Shown: one piece after another, positions 31,544-36,573 of the stretch | Position numbering within the stretch: the stretch's first letter is position 1 | Layout: each line of letters starts with the position of its first letter | From: an uncultured Acidimicrobiaceae bacterium | Lineage (GTDB): Bacteria > Actinomycetota > Acidimicrobiia > Acidimicrobiales > Ilumatobacteraceae | DNA: 36,573 nucleotides | Direction of reading: 5' to 3' | Assembly: GCA_903919455.1 (NCBI GenBank) | Contig: CAIXIJ010000149.1 | Coordinates: 1 to 36,573, forward strand | Program-made: the position numbers and the translations under genes | The notes under the pieces: model-generated | The model's input: the letters and a program-made list of their open reading frames with translations, nothing else | Told to the model about the DNA's origin: nothing | Database searches by the model: none

Positions 31544-32386
31544 GTGAGCACTCCCGATCTCACCCTGCATGAGGCGGCCGAGGTGCTCGGCGTGCACTAC
31601 ATGACGGCATACCGCTATGTGCGGTTGGGGCTGCTGCATGCCACGAAGTCCGGTGGCACCTGGCAGGTTGCACCCAAAGACCTCGAAGTGTTCCGATCGG
31701 GTGCAGTGCCGGTCGAGCCCGGCACACCAAAGCGGCGCGCCCCGTGGGCTGCCCGTATGGAGGCCCGCCTGGTGGCGGGCGACGCCACCGGTGCCTGGGG
31801 CATTGTGGAGGCTGCGCTGGCAGCAGGTGCTGAACTCAACGACATCTACCTCGAGGTCATCACGCCCGCCATGCGCAGTATCGGGGCTCGCTGGGCCGCC
31901 GGCGAGTTGGAGATCGCGGTCGAGCATCGCGCGTCGGGCATCGCCCAGCGCTTGATCGGTCGGCTCGGCCCGCGGTTCGCCCGGCGAGGCCGCAGTCGCG
32001 GCACCGTGCTGCTCGGTGGGCCGGTGGGCGAGCGCCACTCGTTGCCGCTTGCGATGTTGGCGGACCTGCTGCGCGGCGACGGTTGGGAAGTCTCCGACGT
32101 CGGTGTGGACCTGCCACCCGAGTCGTTCATTCTCGCCGCCGAAGACATCGACGATCTCGCCGCTATCGGAGTGTCGTTGAGCTCGATCGAGAGCGAAGCC
32201 AATGCGGCAGCGCTCTGTGCGGCGCTCCGAGCAGCGATGCCAGGAGTGCCGGTGGTCATCGGCGGTGTCGCAGTGCGCGACGCGGAACACGCCATGGCGC
32301 TCGGTGCCACAGGGTTCGCCGCATCGGCGGATGCGTTCGCCGCTCAGTTGTCCAGGGTGGTGGCGACGCCGAACGCCGGCGTCTGA
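31544..32386 (+). CDS. CarH-like B12-dependent photoreceptor transcription factor
   Basis: A 280-residue regulator. Residues ~5-50 form a helix-turn-helix of the excisionase/HTH_17 type (LHEAAEVLGVHYMTAYRYV, WQVAPKDLEVF) instead of the MerR domain of CarH. Residues ~68-140 are a helical cobalamin cap containing W117-x9-E127-H128, the Wx9EH signature described for light-sensing adenosylcobalamin proteins. Residues ~153-275 are the B12-binding Rossmann domain, with E163-R-H165-S-L-P in place of the canonical DxHxxG; H165 would be the lower cobalt ligand. In CarH the dark tetramer represses DNA and light releases it. The target is unknown; imuA' starts 43 bp downstream with its own SOS promoter. 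Confidence 0.88.
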   Translation: MSTPDLTLHEAAEVLGVHYMTAYRYVRLGLLHATKSGGTWQVAPKDLEVFRSGAVPVEPGTPKRRAPWAARMEARLVAGDATGAWGIVEAALAAGAELNDIYLEVITPAMRSIGARWAAGELEIAVEHRASGIAQRLIGRLGPRFARRGRSRGTVLLGGPVGERHSLPLAMLADLLRGDGWEVSDVGVDLPPESFILAAEDIDDLAAIGVSLSSIESEANAAALCAALRAAMPGVPVVIGGVAVRDAEHAMALGATGFAASADAFAAQLSRVVATPNAGV

Positions 32387-32401
32387 TCGGCCACTGGACG
32401 A

Positions 32402-32417
32402 CCGAACAGACGTTCGA
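32402..32417 (+). promoter_or_regulatory. LexA (SOS) box upstream of imuA'
   Basis: CCGAACAGACGTTCGA matches the actinobacterial LexA consensus TCGAAC-N4-GTTCGA at 11 of 12 defined bases, with only the first base different. It ends at the base before the TACAGT -10 hexamer, so LexA binding would cover the promoter. Confidence 0.8.
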
Positions 32418-32429
32418 TACAGTGGCAGC
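32418..32429 (+). promoter_or_regulatory. Leaderless SOS promoter of imuA'-imuB
   Basis: TACAGT (32418-32423) abuts the LexA box and is 6 nt before ATG 32430. This fixes the imuA' start inside a longer open frame. Confidence 0.65.
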
Positions 32430-33143
32430 ATGCCTGCCCGTGTCGTGAATCCCACGCATCTCTCCGACCTGGCGGGCAGGGGATTGGTCACTCGTGCGGG
32501 CAGCAGCACTGCAGCCCAAGACCGCACGTTGCCCCTGCTACCGGTGTTCTCGTCACTGGTGTCCCAGGGGGCCGTGCAGCGCGGCAGCGTGATGGCCTGC
32601 ACCGGTGGTGCCGCGATGTCGCTGGCGCTGGCACTGGCTGCTGGCCCGTCGCAGCAGGGGGCCTGGGTGGGTGCCATCGGCATGGCGTCGCTGGGGTTGG
32701 CGGCTGCCGCGGAAGCGGGGGTCGTGCTCGAGCGTCTGGTGTCGGTCATCGAACCGGGCTCCGATCACCTGTGGGCGGAAGCCTTGGCGGCATGCATCGA
32801 TGGGTTCGATGTGTTGCTGCTCGGGCCGGGCACGCAGCAAGTGCGAACCGGCACGGCCCGTCGTCTGATGGCCAGGTTGCGGGCCCGCGGTGCGGTGGCC
32901 ATCACCGTGGGAGCACCGGTGTTCGGTGGCGACCTGCGGTTCGAGTGCACCTCAGCCACTTGGCTGGGGCTCGGTGATGGTCACGGTGTAGCGCAGGGCA
33001 GGGTGGCGGAGGTCGCGCTCACGGGTCGGCGAGTGCCGCAGACTCGTCGAGCCGAGTTCTGGTTGCCGTCCGCCGATGGGCAGGTCCGTGCGGTCGGAGC
33101 GCCCGCCACGGCGCCGGTGGTGCCGCTGCGGCGCACGGGCTGA
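32430..33143 (+). CDS. imuA': ImuA'-type mutasome accessory protein
   Basis: A 237-residue RecA-like protein preceding imuB. ImuA' helps recruit ImuB and the error-prone polymerase DnaE2 to damaged DNA. The RecA-type P-loop region reads VMACTGGAAMSLALAL, lacking the Walker A Lys-Thr, as in actinobacterial ImuA'. LERLVSVIEP and DVLLLGPG are strand-helix elements of the core. The assignment rests on size, the degenerate RecA fold, the LexA box and imuB starting 2 nt after the stop. An N-terminal region (MPARVVNPTHLSDLAG) is family-like. Confidence 0.8.
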   Translation: MPARVVNPTHLSDLAGRGLVTRAGSSTAAQDRTLPLLPVFSSLVSQGAVQRGSVMACTGGAAMSLALALAAGPSQQGAWVGAIGMASLGLAAAAEAGVVLERLVSVIEPGSDHLWAEALAACIDGFDVLLLGPGTQQVRTGTARRLMARLRARGAVAITVGAPVFGGDLRFECTSATWLGLGDGHGVAQGRVAEVALTGRRVPQTRRAEFWLPSADGQVRAVGAPATAPVVPLRRTG

Positions 33144-33145
33144 CC

Positions 33146-34729
33146 ATGGCCGAAGTTCCTCGTCTCGGCGTGCTCTGGTGCCCACACTGGTCGGTGGCGG
33201 TGGCCGGAGCGCGAGCTGATGAACCGGTGGTCGTGGTGCACGCCAACCGTGTGGTGGCCCACTCGGTGGCGGCTGCCGCCGATGGGGTGGCGCTGGGTCA
33301 GCGTCGTCGTGAGGCGCAGGCCCGTTGCCCGCACGTGCGCATCGAGCACCACGATCCTGCTCGCGATGCGCGGGCCTTCGATCAGGTGGTGCAGGCGGTG
33401 GGTGCCATGGTGCCGCGGGTGGAGATCACCGAGCCGGGCACGCTCACCTTCATGGCTCGCGGCCCGGCCCGCTACTTCGGTGGCGAGACGGCTATGGCAG
33501 CGAAGGTCATCCATGCCGCTGCCGTCGCAGTGGGGCATTCGCTCGAAGCCGTGGGCTCGCTCGGGCTCGGGGTGGCCGACGGCCGGTTCGCTGCGGGCAT
33601 CGCCGCCCGCCGTGCTGCGGCCCAGGGCATGCCGCTCGTGGTGGAAGCAGGAAGTGGCGCCACCTTCCTGCGTGATCTGCCGGTGCAGTTGCTGGCCGAG
33701 GTGGCCGGGGTGTCTTCCGAGTTCGTGCATCTGCTGCATCGTCTCGGTCTGCACCATCTCGGTGCGCTTGCGGCCCTACCGGCCACCGATGTCAGCGCAC
33801 GGTTCGGGCCGCTCGGGGCGTTCGCTCATCGTGTGGCCGGCGGCGGCGACGATCGTCTTCCCGGCACTCACGATCCGCCGTCGGGGATGCAGGTGCAGCG
33901 CGTGTTCGAACCGCCGGTGCTGCACAGCGATGCGCTGGTGTTCGTGGGACGGCAACTGGCCGACGAACTCGTGGCCACCCTGGCCGCCGATGGCCGCGTG
34001 TGTACCCGGCTGGAGGTGGTGGCTGAAACCGAGCACGGTGAACGCAGTGAACGGCTGTGGTATCGCAGCACCGGGCTCGGAGCCGCAGCGATGGTGGAAC
34101 GCGTGCGCTGGCAACTCGATGCGTGGGCGCAGGGCGGCGATCTCACCGCGGGCGTGGCGCTACTGCGCCTCGACCCGGTGGAGGTGCGCAGCGACGATGG
34201 TGTGCAACTCGGTCTGTGGGGCGGTCGTACACAGGCCGACGACTGGGCGGTGCGGGCTGTGGCGCGCCTGGTGGCGTTGGTGGGCGAGCAGCAGGTGCTG
34301 GTGCCCGCCGTGGAGGGCGGTCGTCAGCCGCACGACACCTACGCATGGGTGCCGGCAGCGACGGCCGATCTGGCCGACCCCAGTGAACGGTTGGCGGTGC
34401 AGGCCGCGCCATGGCCGGGCAGCTTGCCGGCACCATCCCCGTCGGTCGTGCACGCGCCGGGGCAGCCCATTGCGGTGTTCGATGCTGCGGGGCAGCCGGT
34501 TGGGGTGAGTGGGCGTGGTGCGGTCAGTGCTGCACCGGCCACCGTGCACCTCGACGGCAGCGCGCACGATGTGGCGGGCTGGGCCGGCCCATGGCCCGTC
34601 GACGAACGCTGGTGGGACCCTGCCCGGGCGCGGCGAACGGCCCGGTTCCAGGTGCTCACCCGGTCGGGCCGGTTGCTGTTGGTTGCTGTGGAGCGCGGCC
34701 AGTGGTGGCTGAGCGCCGAGTATTGCTGA
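33146..34729 (+). CDS. imuB: ImuB, catalytically inactive Y-family polymerase homologue
   Basis: A 527-residue Y-family protein. The opening LGVLWCPHWSVAVAG replaces the DinB metal-binding Asp segment, and the second catalytic acidic pair is absent (GSLGLGVADGRFAAGIAARRA), so it should not synthesise DNA. A helix-hairpin-helix-type thumb (LHHLGALAALP) and a little-finger-like region (about 260-400) follow, then a C-terminal tail with QPIAVFDAAGQPV and WWDPARARRTARFQV. ImuB acts as a hub binding the beta clamp, ImuA' and DnaE2. DnaE2 is not in this window. It converges on the response regulator gene, 3 bp between stops. Confidence 0.92.
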   Translation: MAEVPRLGVLWCPHWSVAVAGARADEPVVVVHANRVVAHSVAAAADGVALGQRRREAQARCPHVRIEHHDPARDARAFDQVVQAVGAMVPRVEITEPGTLTFMARGPARYFGGETAMAAKVIHAAAVAVGHSLEAVGSLGLGVADGRFAAGIAARRAAAQGMPLVVEAGSGATFLRDLPVQLLAEVAGVSSEFVHLLHRLGLHHLGALAALPATDVSARFGPLGAFAHRVAGGGDDRLPGTHDPPSGMQVQRVFEPPVLHSDALVFVGRQLADELVATLAADGRVCTRLEVVAETEHGERSERLWYRSTGLGAAAMVERVRWQLDAWAQGGDLTAGVALLRLDPVEVRSDDGVQLGLWGGRTQADDWAVRAVARLVALVGEQQVLVPAVEGGRQPHDTYAWVPAATADLADPSERLAVQAAPWPGSLPAPSPSVVHAPGQPIAVFDAAGQPVGVSGRGAVSAAPATVHLDGSAHDVAGWAGPWPVDERWWDPARARRTARFQVLTRSGRLLLVAVERGQWWLSAEYC

Positions 34730-34732
34730 GGC

Positions 34733-35491
34733 CTAGACCGTGACCAGATCGTGCTCGTGCTCGGCGGCACGCAGCAGGTCGTTGCTGAGCCGGAAGCCCA
34801 CACCGCGCACGGTGTGAATGAAGCGCAGTTCGGGTGCCCGCTGCTGCAGCTTGCGGCGCAAGTTACTGAGGTGCACATCCACCACATGAGTGTCGCCCAC
34901 CCAGTTCGGGCCCCACACCTCTTCCAGCAGTTCGGTGCGCGAGCACACCTCTGCCGGACGACGGCACAGCTGCTCGAACAGTGCGAACTCGATGCGGGTC
35001 ACCGGCACGTCGCCATCGTGCACGCGGATCTCCTTGCGGCCCACGTCCACGGTGAGGCAACCCAAGCTGATCACCGAGGCCTGCATCGGGTCCCAGCGGG
35101 CATGCAGTTGGCGAGGGCGACGCAGCAGCGCTTGGCATCGAGCCGCAAGCTCATCGGGGTTCAGATCGGCTGCCACCACATCGTCGGCGCCGGCGCGCAG
35201 TGCGCGGATGCGGGCGTTGTCGGCGTCGGGAGCAGCAATACCCACGATGTAGGCATCGGTGAGCGAACGCATGGTGTCGAACAGCATGCCGCCTTCGGGG
35301 CTGGGCAGATCGAGGTCCACCATCACCACATCGGGAGAGAACGAGCGAGCCAAGGTGAGTGCAGCCTCCTCCTCTGTCGTCGCGCTCACGGAGTATCCGC
35401 GAGACCGCAGTGCGGATGAAGCGACTCGACGAAGGATCGGGTCGCCCACTGCCAGCAGCACTCGGGGTGCAAGTTGTGCATCGGGTTCCAT
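34733..35491 (-). CDS. OmpR/PhoB-family response regulator with an atypical receiver
   Basis: A 252-residue transcription factor. The receiver (about 10-125) keeps a phospho-acceptor-like D59 (VVMVDLDLPSPEG) and one acidic residue at D17, but the usual acidic pair is AVGDP, the conserved Lys position reads VVAADLN, and the Thr/Ser position is Ala (VGIAAPD). The C-terminal winged helix (about 140-240) is normal: TRIEFALFEQLCRRP, VDVHLSNLRRKL, IHTVRGVGFRL. The altered pocket suggests a regulator that does not depend on a standard phosphorelay, as in some GlnR-like orphans. No histidine kinase is adjacent. GGAAG 9 nt before ATG 35491 serves as ribosome site. Confidence 0.87.
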   Translation of the reverse strand: MEPDAQLAPRVLLAVGDPILRRVASSALRSRGYSVSATTEEEAALTLARSFSPDVVMVDLDLPSPEGGMLFDTMRSLTDAYIVGIAAPDADNARIRALRAGADDVVAADLNPDELAARCQALLRRPRQLHARWDPMQASVISLGCLTVDVGRKEIRVHDGDVPVTRIEFALFEQLCRRPAEVCSRTELLEEVWGPNWVGDTHVVDVHLSNLRRKLQQRAPELRFIHTVRGVGFRLSNDLLRAAEHEHDLVTV

Positions 35492-35645
35492 GGTGAAGTA
35501 CTTCCGCCTAGAGGTGCTCCTGATTGCGGCAGGGATGCCGCCATCACACCGTTCAACGTCACTATCGGCGCGTTCCGAGGCGACCTGTAGCGCGGATTTT
35601 GACGATCCCGTGCGACATCGCTGAGGCGCGGTGACGTTCGCGGCC

Positions 35646-35657
35646 TACGGTGGACGA
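35646..35657 (+). promoter_or_regulatory. Leaderless promoter of the Nudix-GNAT gene
   Basis: TACGGT (35646-35651) is 6 nt before ATG 35658. The rest of the 166-bp upstream region holds only a short GAAGTACTTC palindrome (35495-35504) beside the regulator's start. Confidence 0.55.
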
Positions 35658-36573
35658 ATGCCCGAGACCCGTCACGACCTTCGCGCCGCCGTCGCGGCCC
35701 GTCGCCCGGTGGATGCCCGCGAGCGCCAGTCGGTCGACGACTTCCTTCGTCTGTTCGACACGCTCGACGACCCGTTCTCGGAAACTGCCAGCCCGGTGCA
35801 CGTGACCGGTTCGGCCATTCTGGTCAGCGAGGACCGCACCCGGGTGTTGCTGCACCAGCACAAGCGACTCGGCCTGTGGTTGCAGCCCGGTGGCCACATC
35901 GACCCGGGTGAACTGCCGTGGGACGGCTCGCTCCGTGAAGCCCGCGAAGAGACCGGTCTGCCGGTGATGTTCGCCGGTGGCGAGCCGCAGTTGGTGCACC
36001 TCGACGTACATCCGGGCCCGCGTAAGCACACGCACCTCGATCTGCGGTATCTGGTCGAGTCGCCGCTCGTGCCGCCCGCCCCGCCCGAGGGCGAGAGCCA
36101 GCAGGTGCAGTGGTTCCAGTGGCACCAGGCCATCGCGATGACCGAACCGGGGCTGGAGGGAGCGCTGCGGGCACTGCAGCCCGGCACGCCCAAGATCCGC
36201 ACCGTGCGTGCCGCCGATGCGGGGGAGTGCGCCCACGTGTACCTGCGGTCGCGAGCGTTCGGGTTGCCAGACGTGCCGGTGGTGCATGCCGAGCGCGACG
36301 TGAAGCGTTGGATGGCCGACGAGGTCGTGGGCCGCACCGACATGTGGGTGGCCGAGGTGGACGGTGTGATCGCCGGACTGATGGTGCTCGGTCACGAACG
36401 CGACGGTTCGTGGGTGGAGCACCTCTACCTCGACCCGTCGTGGTGTGGTCGTGGCCTCGGCGACCAGTTCGTCGAGGTGGCCAAGCGGCGTGGTGCCGAC
36501 GGGCTGCAACTGTGGACGTTCCAGTGCAACGAACCGGCCCGGCGCTTCTATGAGCGTCACGGGTTCACGGCCG
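35658..36573 (+). CDS. Nudix hydrolase-GNAT acetyltransferase fusion (3' end outside window)
   Basis: An open frame of at least 305 residues running off the window. The Nudix domain (about 45-165) has an exact Nudix box, G79-x5-E85-x7-R93-E94-x2-E97-E98-x-G100 (GGHIDPGEL to REAREETGL). A GNAT acetyltransferase domain follows from about residue 176, with its acetyl-CoA loop in CGRGLGDQF and NEPARRFYERHGF near the end. A Nudix domain would cleave a nucleoside-diphosphate-linked compound and GNAT would transfer acetyl to an amine; no common substrate is evident. The frame is complete in sequence but absent from closed-ORF lists because the stop lies beyond the window. Confidence 0.85.
   Translation, partial: MPETRHDLRAAVAARRPVDARERQSVDDFLRLFDTLDDPFSETASPVHVTGSAILVSEDRTRVLLHQHKRLGLWLQPGGHIDPGELPWDGSLREAREETGLPVMFAGGEPQLVHLDVHPGPRKHTHLDLRYLVESPLVPPAPPEGESQQVQWFQWHQAIAMTEPGLEGALRALQPGTPKIRTVRAADAGECAHVYLRSRAFGLPDVPVVHAERDVKRWMADEVVGRTDMWVAEVDGVIAGLMVLGHERDGSWVEHLYLDPSWCGRGLGDQFVEVAKRRGADGLQLWTFQCNEPARRFYERHGFTA

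Noticed and set aside
35495-35504. GAAGTACTTC palindrome beside the response regulator start as an autoregulatory site
   Set aside because: A single 10-bp palindrome overlapping the ribosome binding site, without the direct repeats expected for OmpR-family binding.

Overview
This window comes from a high-GC actinobacterium. I infer class Acidimicrobiia (Ilumatobacter-like) from gene content, not from a marker gene. The evidence is a lysine-rich HU-type tail, the F420 gene fbiD/cofC, F420-type oxidoreductases, an actinobacterial imuA'/imuB cassette with a mycobacterial-type LexA box, and a mycothiol-dependent-isomerase-like protein. Coding density is very high: no gene-free stretch exceeds about 170 bp, and there are no rRNA, tRNA, IS or CRISPR elements.

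Layout. 1-950: end of a PAKKA-tailed protein (probably HupB), a textbook terminator, and a DinB/MDMPI-fold protein. 1054-3504: an exported, membrane-anchored protein with seven cupredoxin domains. 3532-5925: PIG-L deacetylase and fbiD, divergent from gpsA. 5930-8058: an unknown protein and a secernin/C69 hydrolase. 8087-11731: a MOSC protein divergent from selD through only 22 bp, then rnhB and a flavin amine oxidase. 11738-13823: a leftward four-lipoprotein copper-delivery operon (PCuAC, TlpA-like, Sco, cupredoxin-like). 13989-20641: a rightward operon of five 4-nt-overlapping genes (SWIM, DUF5691, MoxR ATPase, DUF5682, VWA), resembling the little-understood E. coli yehLMPQ group. 20663-22499: a small membrane protein and an acyl-CoA dehydrogenase, separated by tandem 19-bp repeats and a perfect 22-bp hairpin. 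22578-27120: N-carbamoyl-D-amino-acid hydrolase, a fused 2Fe-2S/molybdenum hydroxylase of the selenium-dependent xanthine dehydrogenase type, and an SsnA-like amidohydrolase, all overlapping. 27117-30925: an orphan LanC-like cyclase with a CCG zinc motif, an F420-type pair (DUF385 and LLM) and CorA. 30995-34729: an Nfu_N-domain protein, a CarH-like B12 photoreceptor regulator, and SOS-controlled imuA'-imuB. 34733-36573: an atypical response regulator and a truncated Nudix-GNAT fusion.

Two points stand out. First, selD, a MOSC (molybdenum-cofactor-related) protein, a selenium-dependent-XDH-type hydroxylase and SsnA lie in one window. This fits the 'orphan SelD' selenium-dependent molybdenum hydroxylase trait, here probably for purine/hydantoin-type nitrogen salvage. 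Second, most transcription units begin with a TANNNT hexamer 6-8 nt before the start codon and no Shine-Dalgarno sequence, so leaderless transcription appears to be the default. The clearest case is the selD/MOSC divergent promoter, where two opposite -10 hexamers share one TA step.
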